DNA from: Ophiosphaerella korrae | Taxonomy: Eukaryota > Ascomycota > Dothideomycetes > Pleosporales > Phaeosphaeriaceae | Assembly (NCBI GenBank): GCA_028456385.1 | Contig: JALNQF010000001.1 | Span: forward strand, 620,001-684,000 | Direction: 5' to 3' | Length of the DNA: 64,000 bases | In this document: positions 31,807 through 42,842 of the stretch, one piece after another | How the letters are laid out: each line of letters begins with the position of its first letter | Position numbering within the stretch: the first letter of the stretch is position 1 | The notes under the pieces: generated by a model | The model's input: the letters and a program-made list of their open reading frames with translations, nothing else | Told to the model about the DNA's origin: nothing | Database searches by the model: none | Program-made: the position numbers and the translations under genes

Positions 31807-34725
31807 ATGTCGGCCAACTCGCTCCCTCGCCCTTCGCGGCCCTCGATTGCCCCTCCAACTGGGCCCTTGCCTTCGCTGCCGGTAGCGAAAACACGCCATT
31901 CCAATATTGGCGTTGCTCAGCGTGCTCCATCCGCCTCGCTCCTTCCCAGTGCGCCTGTGACAAACCGGGCAGTATCGTCTTCGGTATTGCCCCACCGACC
32001 AGGTCCACGGCATGGCAACTCGCCCTCCGTGCCCACCTTTCCGGCAGACGGCACGCCCGTTGGTGCATTACCACCGGGAAAAACCCTGCGAAAGACCGTC
32101 AGTATCGGCGCGTTCCCACAACCACCCAAACATACTGGCAGATCCAATCCAGGCAGCCCACTCGCGACGAGCTCGACTCCTGGGGGAGAGGCCGTGGATC
32201 GGAGGCTTTCAAGCGTCTCCAAAGCCTCAGTGCCGTCCAGGAACAGTAGTTTGAAGAAACCCAGAACTTCCAATATTGGGGGAGCGCGGGGACTGTTGCC
32301 GAGATCGCCATTATCTCCACCCAGTCTTTTGAACGGCAGCGCAGATTCTGTCACAGTGGATACCAGCCACCTGAGTCTGCCATCACCACCCCAGAGCCGC
32401 ACCTCGTCACCACAAGGGTCGTACGCAACAAGCGCTACTACATTCGATGACGTCGGAGATGATGAGGGACGAGGGCGAACCGATAACAAAGGCAGTAGTA
32501 GCTCGTTACCAAAGGATGGCAAAGGAAATGTCCTTGTTAGTGTGCGAGTACGGCCAGATGCTGGGGCAAAAGACAGCAAGCAAGAAATGGAGTGGGAGGT
32601 AAACAACAAGCACGCCCTAATTTCATACAAAGGCCGTGAGGGCGGAGAGTACTCTTATGGTAAGGTTACACACTGTCATACAAACCGAAAGGCCCCCAAC
32701 TAATTCTGATATTTAGACAATGTCTTCGATACCCAAGACAATAACGCCCGAGTATATGACGCTGCGGCCAAGCGGTTGGTGCGACGGGTCATGGAGGGTT
32801 ACCACGGTACTGTGTTTGCCTATGGTATGACCGGAACTGGTAAGACATTCTCGATGCAAGGCACTGCTACTAACCCTGGTGTCATACCGTTGGCCATCAC
32901 CGATATTTTCTCCTATATTCGAGAAACACCACATCGCGAATTTCTCTTGCGCGTCAGTTATCTCGAGATCTACAATGAAAAGATACATGATTTGCTGGCA
33001 GGGCCGGTTGTTGGCATGAATGGCCAGCCCGGACCACAAGAAGAGATTAAGCTGCGCGAGGATAGCAAGCGCGGTGTTTATGCGACGCCACTGAAAGAAG
33101 AAATCGTGCAAAGCCCAACACAGCTATTGAGGGTCATCGCTCGAGGAGATAATGCTCGGCGAGTAGCTGGAACCCAGTTCAACGCACGAAGTTCGCGAAG
33201 TCATGCTGTTGTGCAGATTGTCGTCGAAAGTAGAGAACGTGCGCCAGCACCTTCAGGAAACCTGGCTACCAACAAGCGGTCTGCCATTATACCTGGTGGT
33301 GTTCGAGTGTCTACTCTAAGTTTGATTGACTTAGCAGGTTCCGAGAAGGCTGCCGAGAACAAAGAAAGGCGAACAGAAGGATCGCACATCAATAAGAGCT
33401 TGCTTACATTGGGCACGGTCATTGCTCGATTGTCGAGCGACAAGGACAAGACAGAAAAAGACAAGGGCAACAAGGATAAACACTTACCATACAGAGACAG
33501 CAAGCTCACTCGACTGTTACAAGGTGCCCTCTCCGGAGGGTCTTTAGTAAGCATTCTTTGCACGATTCAGATTGGAGCGAGCGGTAGCATCGCCGCCGCG
33601 AACAGTCACACACTTGAAACACTAAACACCTTGAAGTTTGCATCCCGAGCCAAGAACAATATTGTCAGCCATGCGAAGAAGGCTGATGAGTCAATGGGTG
33701 CAGGTGGTGATGCAGCAGGACGGGCGCTGCTGGACCGATATCGATTGGAAATTCAAGACCTCAAAAAGCAGCTCGAAGAAAGCAAGCACAAGGAGAATAA
33801 GGATGAGGACGAGGAGGATGACTTGAGGCGAGACATTGAGGAAGAAAGAACACGCGAGATTGCAGACAAGCAGCGACACGAAGAGCAGATGCTAGAGATG
33901 CAATTAGCACGCACCGCACTGAAGGAGCGTATTGAGCATCTCAACAGGTTGATTCTCAGCTCAAAATCTCTTGGTGTGAATAATGGCCGATCATTCTCAT
34001 CAATGAGCTTCCAGCGCGGCTCTGTCATGGGGCACCAGACGGACATGCGCCCATCATCCCTCCGATCATCTACCAGTCATGCTGCCCTAGAAGTACCAGC
34101 GCAACATAACTCTCACCCGCCCATGGATGGTTCTGACGAGGATGACTCGCTAGGCGAGAATGGGGATGGCATGGCAAGCTCATCTGTGCAAATTCGGTCG
34201 CTACAAGCGGATCTCTTAGACAAGAATCGCTACATTTCTACACTTGAGAAACGGTTGTTGCACGCTCGAAGATCAAGTCATTCTCGGGTATCAATGTCCT
34301 TGTCCCACAAGCTTGGAGGCAGCAGTGAGGATGGCGGACTGATTGCAACTATTGCTGAGAAGGATTCAGAGATTTTGAACCTTCGCGCCCAGCTAGAAGA
34401 CAAAGAACGAATGATTGCCGCGTTGACTTCAGCTCGAAAGAAGAGCGAGAATGCGCACGAGGTCGGTAGCGACGGATCCCCTGGCAGTCGTCGGACTTCG
34501 TCGCATAACCGGAGTGAAACTAGTAGCATCAAAACTAGCAGCGTAAGCCTCGTAGCAAAAGGACCGACCTCGCCCTCGAGCCCGAAGCCGTTTTTACCAC
34601 CACCCGTCAGCAACACAGGAAAGAATATTGAAGAGATGACGCGTATGCTCGACGAAATGATCGGCACCAGAGTTGACAAGGCAGCAAGGAGAAGTAGTCT
34701 CATGCCAGTGAACGAGGGCCGGTAG
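31807..34725 (+). CDS. KIP2: Kinesin motor, Kip2-like (kinesin-7)
   Basis: A microtubule motor with an internal-N-terminal head. Two exons, 31807-32659 and 32717-34725, give 953 aa; the 57-nt intron splits a codon at YG-DNVFDTQD. Residues 1-235 are Ser/Pro-rich and disordered. The motor starts near residue 238 (VLVSVRVRP), with P-loop GMTGTGKTFSM near 321, switch I NARSSRSHAVVQIV near 440, switch II LIDLAGSEKA near 488 and LPYRDSKLTRLLQGALSGGS after it. GYHGTVFAYGMTGTGKT is characteristic of the Kip2 group. A coiled coil (DRYRLEIQDLKKQLEE onward) and a second one (LEKRLLHARR) follow, then a Ser-rich tail. ATG at 31807 is chosen because the upstream open frame is low-complexity leader sequence. 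Kip2 proteins stabilise cytoplasmic microtubules and move nuclei. Confidence 0.9.
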
Positions 34726-36044
34726 TGTGCATAAGGCAAGGCATGGCAAACATGTCCATGCCACTTGGACAGATGCAAATCGCCGAACCGCGGGGCGGAA
34801 CCGAGACAACGAAGAGAACACGAAGATAATGTAATGAGGATGAGACGTCAGCGTGGCGGGGTGGTGCTTCATTCTTGATACGAGCGCAGGGAGCGCAGGC
34901 GTTAACGGAATGGCACGGGCATGGCATGAATACAAGACTATCGGAACGCAGGGCAACTTGCTTCATCTACTCGGGACTACTATACCAACATCTATGCCGG
35001 GATATCCGCAGCTTTCTTTTGTTTCGTTTTTCGACTTGCCGAGGGACGCTTTCACTCTGATACCCCGTCCTACTGCAAGGTTTCTTGGTCAGTGACACCG
35101 TCACAGTATGTACAGCATCTATTTTAGTATTACTACACCCAATGCCGAATGGCGTGCCTTTTAGAATGGGCATGGTTGCACTCTGGTTATATGAAGTAGG
35201 CCATGCACATGTGCCGGTATATGAAGTGAGGCCTAAAGACGGCCTATGGTGCCAGTAGCCGTTGGCAAATGGCAGTGTCATGATGGCGCTAACCATCGAC
35301 TTTGGGCATGGGCGCGGCAAAGCTAAATTGAGTGCGGATCGCTACTTGGTCTATTCCGAGACTGTTGCACAATTATGAAACAACTAGCCGGGTACGACAG
35401 CGTCTGATATGCGCTGCTTTGCTCCGCAGGATTGCGCCCACTCAAATGAAGCCTCAAGTTGGGAATTCAAAGTTCACTTCTGATCTTCTTCCCGGATGAG
35501 GCCTTGTACCCGGACGCTAGGACAGTGTCCTCTTACCTGGTTTGCTCCCGCAAATTTGATTATCTCGCACCACGAAGCTAGAGTTGGCTGGCCCCCACTT
35601 CGATTCGTCAGGTTGGCTCCTTGACGGAGATCACCAGGTAGCGGCGTGAAACTTCCTGTGCTTTGAAGCACTTCCTGCGGCAGAAGCCCGTTTCCTTGCA
35701 GTGACTGTCGCCTTCCCAGCATCTGGCATGACTTGATCGGCGGGAGGCATAGCATCTCTCTTTCCTCCACGTTGCTCCAACATACATTCTCTCTTTTGTT
35801 TCTTGTTGTTTCTTGTCGTCATTCTTCTTTTCTATACTCTCCTTGACGGCACGGCATCTTGACGTTTGCCCCGTCCCCTCCTTTCTTACGTGATACCAGC
35901 ACCTGCAGGGACAGGTCATCGCCAACGCTGCAAAGCTCCTGCCCGAGTCTGCCATCAATTGCACCTGCAGCTACGGCAGCTGCTGCCGACGCTACTGATC
36001 TTTTAGAGAACAGTACCACCAGTCTGGTCTTTCCGATCTTCGAC
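34726..36044. other. Intergenic, no gene supported
   Basis: About 1.3 kb holding the kinesin 3' end and the promoter of the following gene. The 300 bp before 36045 is CT-rich. The frame of the next gene is open back to 35859 but without ATG, so it is treated as leader. Confidence 0.5.
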
Positions 36045-37958
36045 ATGCTCGGTCAAGCAACACAGAAGCTTTCGAAAATGCATGCTCGACGGAACCCCAA
36101 CCTATCCATACAGTCGACAGCTTCCTATGCGCAATTGAGTCCTTCTATCCAGTCGGCTACCTCTGGAGCATTCCTTTCTCCTACCGTAGCGTCTCGTCGT
36201 GGCCTTTTGTCACGTTCTCCGCCTGCATCACCAAGCCTCCCGTCACTGATTCCCAAGCATGGCAAAAAGCCATCGCAGTCGAGTCATTCGAGACTAGTCA
36301 AACGCATATTGATTGGCTGCTGCGGTACAGCTGTCATACTATGGCTCGTCCTTCGTCAGCTTTACTCATCATCACAGCAATCTGTGAGTTACGTAGACGA
36401 TGATGAAGAGTGGGAGATGGTGGGAGGAAGCCAATTGCCAAAAGAACCATCTGCTCTGGCAGTGCAAGATGCAAAGGGAAAGATGCGGTGGACCGTGTGG
36501 ATTCCATCGCACCTCGACTTCCCACTAAGACCGGCTCAATACCAGGAAATATGCCACCAGTCAATGGAGGTATCAAAAACTGTTCGCCAAGGAGCGCAGT
36601 CGGCGAGTCTCGCAACGCGAATGTTGAGCTACTATCAGAAAGACCAGTATTTCATTGATGTTGGAGAGGCGGAGGAGCAGGCATTATTACCACCAGCGAA
36701 AGCAACAGGGAGACCAAAGGGGTTTGTCGAGGACGAATCGATCGTGGATGGATTCTCGACAACTGGACAGAAGGTCTGTGACAAGACCTTCACATATGTC
36801 ATGGAAACAGACGACGCAGGCTTTGGTAACACATTGATGCGCCTCTGGATGTCCTATGGTTTGGCAAAGGCTGAGAATCGGTCTTTCTTCATTGACGATA
36901 CTCGATGGTAAGTTATACTGTTTAAGATCTCACGAGATAATCCTTCGATGCTGATCTCTTCCAGGCCATATGGCAAATACTCATCTTACTTCATGCCACC
37001 ACCCTCCACAGGCTGTCTTCCGCCCCCAAAATCCCACATGGTGCCCTGCCCACACACTGCCCGACATATTGTTGCCTCAGCCGCTACAGTAAGGTACATA
37101 TTTGGTCATTCCTTCGTTAACGAATATGAAAATGCACGCAAAATGCGTGTTGAGCGCCAGGATAAGATTTTCGGTCTTCTACGCGTCGGCTACGAGGCCT
37201 TGTTCAAACTAAAAGGCGAAGACGCCGACTACGTTGCCAGCCGTACAAAAGAGTTGTATAGCCATATCAAAGAAGAAGGTGGTATTAGCATTGGCATCCA
37301 CGTCCGTCACGGAGATAAACATCCCTTGGAATTCCAATACCAAAAGGACTACATCCCACTCTCTCGTTATATCGACACAGCTCGCGACATTTATATCGAT
37401 TTGGTAGAAAACAAGTCCTCTAAGAAACGCCACCCGGTCGTATCCTCCTCGACGCCTGATCTCTTCGCCCGGCACACTTCATCTCGGATGGTCCTTGCCT
37501 CTGACGACCCGCTCGTTTACGAATCCCCTGAAGTCGGCCTTAATAGCCTGCGCGCCCAAGACCGCATCGTACTTGCCACTAAAGCCGCCCTCGAAGCTGC
37601 GTCCGGCAAGAAGAACCCCTGGGTCGACGAGATTACGGGCTGGGAAGGCGGATTCTACCAAAATGTCTTTTATAGTCTAGGCCAGCCCGCTTCCAACGCA
37701 AATGACCTAAGCACTGCGCAAAACAACAACAAAGATGTGCCTGAGCAAGCGCGGGGCCTACGGGAGTTGGTGGGGCGCGCGTATTTGATGGACTTGGCGG
37801 TTTTAGGACAGGCAGATACGGTTGTTTGCACAGTTAGCAGCGCGAGTTGTAGGTTGTTGGGGGTGATGTTGGGTTGGGATGCGATGATTGGGAAGATGGA
37901 AGGCAGGAGATGGAGGAGCATTGATGGGAGCTTTGACTGGAAAGGGATTATATGGTGA
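36045..37958 (+). CDS. Type II membrane glycosyltransferase-like protein, fucosyltransferase (GT23) style
   Basis: Two exons, 36045-36907 and 36965-37958, give 618 aa; the 57-nt intron splits the Trp codon in DDTRW-PYGKY. A short Ser-rich cytosolic part is followed by one membrane segment at residues 87-108 (ILIGCCGTAVILWLVLRQLY), then a lumenal domain. Within it, FGNTLMRLWMSYGLAKAENR, the motif GIHVRHGDKHPLEF near residue 400 and VVCTVSSASCRLLGVMLGW near the C-terminus match the nucleotide-sugar-binding motifs of the alpha-1,6-fucosyltransferase superfamily (HVRR-x-DK and CTFSS-type). A Golgi location is inferred from the topology. Donor and acceptor cannot be stated, and core fucosylation by Fut8 is an animal reaction. 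ATG at 36045 is the first in-frame methionine codon. Confidence 0.75.
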
Positions 37959-38175
37959 ATGTGCTTAGGGATATATAAGTTTCAAAGAACTCGCCGAGGC
38001 GAATGTGATCTGGTATCAATTTCATCAATAAGATTTATTCAAATGTCTTGATATCTTCATGTTTGAGAGTTTTCTCTTGGTGCCGTTTGTAAATGTTTAT
38101 CATCTGTTGAACGATCTCCCAGGTATCTATCCATAACTGTATATGGTGCAAAGCAACGATATATTACAATGCTCA

Positions 38176-39834
38176 TCAAACCTTGCCCTTCCCTTTGCCA
38201 TTCGCAGTCCCGCCCGGCTGCCCTCTTCTCCGCTCCCACACCATGATATAAGCTTCCTTGGTAAACAATGTCTCGCCCCTCTCCTTCTCCACAAACAAAT
38301 CCTGAATCCCATACCACTCATCCCTCGCCCGATCCTTGAGCTGCACCCTCCAGACCTTGGACTCCTGTTCACCCTCAACACTATCGTCCTTTTTCTTCAC
38401 TGCCTCGTGCGTAATGTTTGCTACCAGATCGTACAATATTGGCTCGCCTGGCGGGTACTCTTTAGGATTCGGTTCGACGTATGGGGCCATGTCGAGGGAT
38501 ACGGTGGGGAAAGTGACAATGGTGGGGTTGCGCTCCGAGACAAATTTATTTTTGCTGAAGCGCTTGATATTGAAGAGGAGGTATGGTGGTAAGGGGTGCA
38601 GAAGGCGGTAGCGGACACGATTTTTCATCTTTTCTTGGGGGCGCATGCCGTCGTACTTGCCCAGTATGGTTGTCAGTGGTACTTGTGGGATAATGTTCTT
38701 CTCCAGCGCGTCCTGGAACAAGGGTGCGGCGGGAAGGTCAAGGGTAAGAACGAGGAATTTGGATATTTCAGTCTTCACAGCTGTATTCTCGAAGCGGAGG
38801 CGATCGCCGGCATCTGCGCGGGCGGTGATCTCTTGCGATTCGATCTTTAGAGTCCCTTGGAACACTTTCTGAACGATACTGGAGTTTGGTTTGGTTTTCG
38901 ATCCACCAACGGCTAAATGAAGGTTGTTGAGAAACCAAGATATGAAGTCGACGGGGTCTGCTTGATCGGTCAAGTTGAAGCGCTTGGATGATCGTAATGC
39001 GACTTCTTGGAGTAGTTCGTGGGGAGAGACATGTGTTTTGAAGGCCCGTGGATTCCAAATCTTACGAACTAAGGTGCTGAACCGTTGTGCGATTTGCGGT
39101 CGACTCGAGAGGTCTTCTAGCATGAAGTAGTTTCGTAGTGGCACGACGTGCGAAAGCGCCTGGATTACTGTATTGAAGTAGTCGTTTGCCTTGATGTTGT
39201 TCATGCCCACAAAACCCGGTATATACTCCCGGTTAGAGAGGTCCCACGAGACTTTTGGCTCTTTATCCAAGCGCGCGACATCAGCTCTGCTCATTCTCGG
39301 ATCCACAACAAACTTGATATCGTCCAACGATTTGGACTTGACTTCATAGCCCTCTGGTAGCACGTACACCTTCTTCGTTTCCATGTTGACATACACGTGA
39401 TGCCCTTCTTCCAATGCATGGAAATATGCTTGTGACTTTGGCCCTCTGCCTTGGTAGTATTTCCCACATACAAGACAGGCGTAAACGTTGATGTTCGATA
39501 GGGTGACCGAGCAGAGCTTCTCGAAGTCGAAGTCGAGAACTTTGCGAGCTATTGTATCAAGGTACAGATCTGTATAGCCTTCGTCCGGTGCGGTCTGGCG
39601 TTTTGGTGCTGCGATTGCGGGTTCGTTGTCGTCGTCGTCTGATGCCGCGGCCTCTTCATCTGCACTATCGGTGTTTTCTACATCTCGCCGGGGTAGATGC
39701 ACAAGATTTCCATTGCCCGTCGCAACACTTGATTGTGGGCTTTCCATGTCTTCATCTTCAACTCTGGCACGTTTTGAGGGTGAGGGAGCGTCCGAGACAA
39801 CCTCCAAAGGCTCCAGTGCGTGTCGCTTGGACAT
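38176..39834 (-). CDS. SAD1: Sad1/USP39, inactive ubiquitin-protease-like spliceosome factor
   Basis: Sad1 helps assemble or stabilise the U4/U6.U5 tri-snRNP. A single exon encodes 552 aa. ATG at 39834 (MSKRHALEPLEV) is chosen; the open frame extends 24 codons upstream without ATG. An acidic N-terminus is followed by a UBP-type zinc finger at about 108-155 (CSVTLSNINVYACLVCGKYY, FHALEEGHH), then a USP fold. Where active USPs have the catalytic Cys box, it reads GMNNIKANDYFNTVIQAL (near residues 210-227), with no Cys, as in USP39 proteins, so it should not cleave ubiquitin. The family end ...EWYGIQDLFVEK...AYIMVWERR is present, followed by a short Gly/Lys tail. It is divergent from CCT2 with 271 bp between. 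Confidence 0.95.
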   Translation of the reverse strand: MSKRHALEPLEVVSDAPSPSKRARVEDEDMESPQSSVATGNGNLVHLPRRDVENTDSADEEAAASDDDDNEPAIAAPKRQTAPDEGYTDLYLDTIARKVLDFDFEKLCSVTLSNINVYACLVCGKYYQGRGPKSQAYFHALEEGHHVYVNMETKKVYVLPEGYEVKSKSLDDIKFVVDPRMSRADVARLDKEPKVSWDLSNREYIPGFVGMNNIKANDYFNTVIQALSHVVPLRNYFMLEDLSSRPQIAQRFSTLVRKIWNPRAFKTHVSPHELLQEVALRSSKRFNLTDQADPVDFISWFLNNLHLAVGGSKTKPNSSIVQKVFQGTLKIESQEITARADAGDRLRFENTAVKTEISKFLVLTLDLPAAPLFQDALEKNIIPQVPLTTILGKYDGMRPQEKMKNRVRYRLLHPLPPYLLFNIKRFSKNKFVSERNPTIVTFPTVSLDMAPYVEPNPKEYPPGEPILYDLVANITHEAVKKKDDSVEGEQESKVWRVQLKDRARDEWYGIQDLFVEKERGETLFTKEAYIMVWERRRGQPGGTANGKGKGKV

Positions 39835-40105
39835 ATTGGCGGGTAGCGATGACACACCTTGTCCGAGGAAGCCTTGAATGTCTAGCGACAGCAACCGACT
39901 CTTCAATTAGGAGAGCCAGTTGCGCAGTGAATTTGGTTATCGAGCAGCAGTGGAGGCAGCGAAAGGTGACGACGTCGGCGGAACTTCGGTAAACACTCCA
40001 GCGCGGGACATCTTGGAAAAAAGTCGCGTCCAGGCACTGCAGCTCCAACCCCACATCTTGTGAGATAGCCCTCAATTTCCGCCCTGGTAATACACTGTCT
40101 ACAAA

Positions 40106-41855
40106 ATGGTATACCTAATCACGCAAATTTCTCTCATCTATATAGCTCACATAACTCTAGTCATACAACAACCCCACACAGATCTTTGCGGAGGATGTAA
40201 CGGAGGAGAAAGGCGAGAATGCGCGTCTGTCTGCCTTTGTAGGCGCTATTGCGGTCGGCGATCTGGTCAAGAGCACTCTAGGGCCAAAGGGCATGGACAA
40301 GATACTACAGTCGGCGTAAGAATACAACCGCACTCTCGCTTCGAGCTCTACTAACACACACCGGCAGCTCCACTGGCGAAATCATGGTAACAAACGACGG
40401 CGCCACCATCCTCAAAGCCATCGCACTCGATAACGCTGCCGCAAAAGTACTGGTCAACATCTCCAAAGTCCAAGACGACGAAGTAGGCGATGGAACAACT
40501 TCCGTCACTGTCCTTGCCGCCGAGCTCCTCCGCGAGGCCGAGAAGCTAGTAGACCAGAAAATCCACCCCCAAACCATCATCGACGGATACAGGATAGCCA
40601 GTGCTGCGGCGCTGAGGGCCTTGGAGAGGATTGCTGTAGACCACAGTCGGGATGAGGTCGCCTTCAGGAAAGATCTCGAGGCCATTGCCCGCACAACACT
40701 GAGCTCCAAGGTTCTCTCTCAAGATCGACAACAATTTGCAAAGCTCGCTGTGGACGCTGTTCTGAAGCTACAGGGTTCAACTGATCTCACACACATCCAA
40801 ATCATCAAAAAGGCAGGCGGTAAGCTCAAAGACTCCTACCTAGATGATGGCTTCATTTTGGACAAGAAGTTTGGTGTCAACCAACCCAAGCGGATAGAAA
40901 ACGCCAAAATCTTAGTTGCGAATACCGCCATGGACACAGACAAGATCAAGATCTTTGGTGCTAGGGTCAAGGTAGACTCAACGGGCAAATTGGCTGAGCT
41001 TGAGAAGGCAGAGCGCGAAAAAATGAAGGCCAAGGTCGAGCGTATCAAAGCACACGGCATCAACTGCTTTGTCAACAGACAACTCATCTACAATTGGCCA
41101 GAGCAGCTGTTTGCGGACGCCGGCATCTGTTCCATCGAGCATGCAGATTTTGATGGTGTTGAGCGATTAGCACTAGTAACAGGAGGGGAGATTACTTCAA
41201 CATTTGACCATCCCGAAAATGTCAAACTCGGCCAGTGCGATTTGATAGAGGAGGTTATTATTGGAGAAGATACCTTGATCAGATTCTCGGGCGTCAAGGC
41301 AGGCAGGGCGTGCACAGTTGTCTTACGAGGCGCGACTGAGCAGCTGCTCGATGAGGCGGAGCGCTCGTTGCACGATGCCCTCGCCGTGTTATCACAGACA
41401 GTTAAAGAGCCGAGGACAACACTGGGCGGCGGCTGCGCGGAGATGAACATGGCCAAGGCTGTTGCGGAGGCGGCACAGAATGTTGCAGGCAAGAAGGCTA
41501 TCGCAGTCGAAGCCTTCTCCAAGGCGCTCCAACAACTTCCCACAATCCTGTCGGACAATGCGGGCTTCGACTCGAGTGACCTAGTGGCACGGCTCCGGAA
41601 AGCCGTGTACTCAGGGTTGACTAGCTCAGGGTTAGACTTGCTGACACCCGGTGGTGGCATTACAGACATGCGGGAGCTAGGCGTCATTGAGAGCTACAAG
41701 TTGAAGCGGGCGGTAGTATCGTCGGCTTCGGAAGCGGCAGAGGTGAGTGAAACTGTATCAAAGAAAATGGTTGGTGTGCAAACTAATGGTGGTAGTTACT
41801 GCTGCGAGTAGACTCGATTGTGCGATCTGCGCCTAGGCGCCGAGAACGAATGTGA
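40106..41855 (+). CDS. CCT2: Chaperonin TRiC/CCT subunit beta
   Basis: One of eight subunits of the cytosolic chaperonin that folds actin and tubulin. Four exons: 40106-40108 (only ATG), 40161-40315, 40368-41742 and 41796-41855, giving 530 aa, the normal length. The first intron (52 nt) follows ATG directly and ends CTCTAG; the protein then reads [20 protein letters not shown], as expected for CCT2. Other landmarks are [24 protein letters not shown], the ATPase motif [15 protein letters not shown] and [20 protein letters not shown]. The last intron (GTGAGT...TAG) restores the C-terminus [20 protein letters not shown], near-invariant in this subunit. The isoform call rests on [11 protein letters not shown] and the terminal segment. 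Confidence 0.96.
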
Positions 41856-42842
41856 GTAGATGACGCAGACATTCAGACGCCGCCGGTTGGGATGGGATGT
41901 TGTCTGGGGCCAACCGCGAACTTGAACCTTATCCAGGTATAGCTGCGCGAACCTAAGACTGTGTACCATGTCACACAACAAGGCACAGCCAAAGGCGAAA
42001 GGCGGCTCAGCGCATACCGAACCAGGTCGTGGGTAGCAGGCGGGACGAGAAGATGGGATGCACCGGACTCTGGGAGCAGCATGCAGAATCACCAAGTAGC
42101 AATATCAACAGCAAGAATAAAGATGAACGGACTTGGATGGTATGTGGTGCATGTGGATGTGAGGACAAAGACGCTGATTGGTGCAGCTGACGAGCAAGCG
42201 AAGTGTTTCAGGGCTGGGTGTGGCCAGCCATTTTGCCGGATAGACCAGCAGGACCAGGTGTCCCCAGCAGTTTCACAAACTCCGGCCACGGTTTGAGGCA
42301 GCATGTTCAGCGATTTTGGCCTGATGGGGAGCGGGGAGCGGGGAGGGCGGAGGGGGCAGGTTGGGCAAGTACCACGGTAAGTCCCAAGGCAAGTAGCGGC
42401 AGCCCGGGGCAAGGGCCGGAGAGACGATTGCACAGACTCAGGTGTGCCTTGCTGGTGTGCCCTCTTAAAGGCATGCCTCTCATCACACCGGGCGTATATA
42501 TAATATGCAGCCCAAGCAGTCGTCCAGTGCAGCAGGTATGACAGCCAACAGGCGAAGGGAGCCAAGCAGGGACTAAGCACGACGAGCGTGTCGGAATCGA
42601 GCCTAGCGAGCGAACGGCGGACGGCCACGGCCGCACCCCAGCGCTGGACCACCCGGCTCAGCCCCCGCCTGCTAATATCGAGCCAAAATCCACGCTCGAC
42701 GGCTGTCGGCTGACGCTCCTTGTCGTCTTCTCTCCTCCCTTCCCACCACCACCACTCGGCCGCCCAGCTGCCCATGAGCCATCTCGCCCGTCCGCCCCGG
42801 CTGCCCACGGCCTGCACGTAGAAGACTCGCCCGCTCCTCACA
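41856..42842. other. Intergenic, IRE1 upstream region
   Basis: About 1 kb. The right half is strongly GC-rich and overlaps long spurious minus-strand frames that continue into IRE1. No gene is supported. Confidence 0.5.

Noticed and set aside
31917..32630. 237-codon minus-strand frame opposite the kinesin N-terminus
   Set aside because: Low-complexity shadow of the Ser/Pro-rich kinesin leader; the plus strand continues into a clear motor domain.
41088..41687. 199-codon minus-strand frame opposite CCT2
   Set aside because: Lies wholly inside the conserved chaperonin coding sequence.
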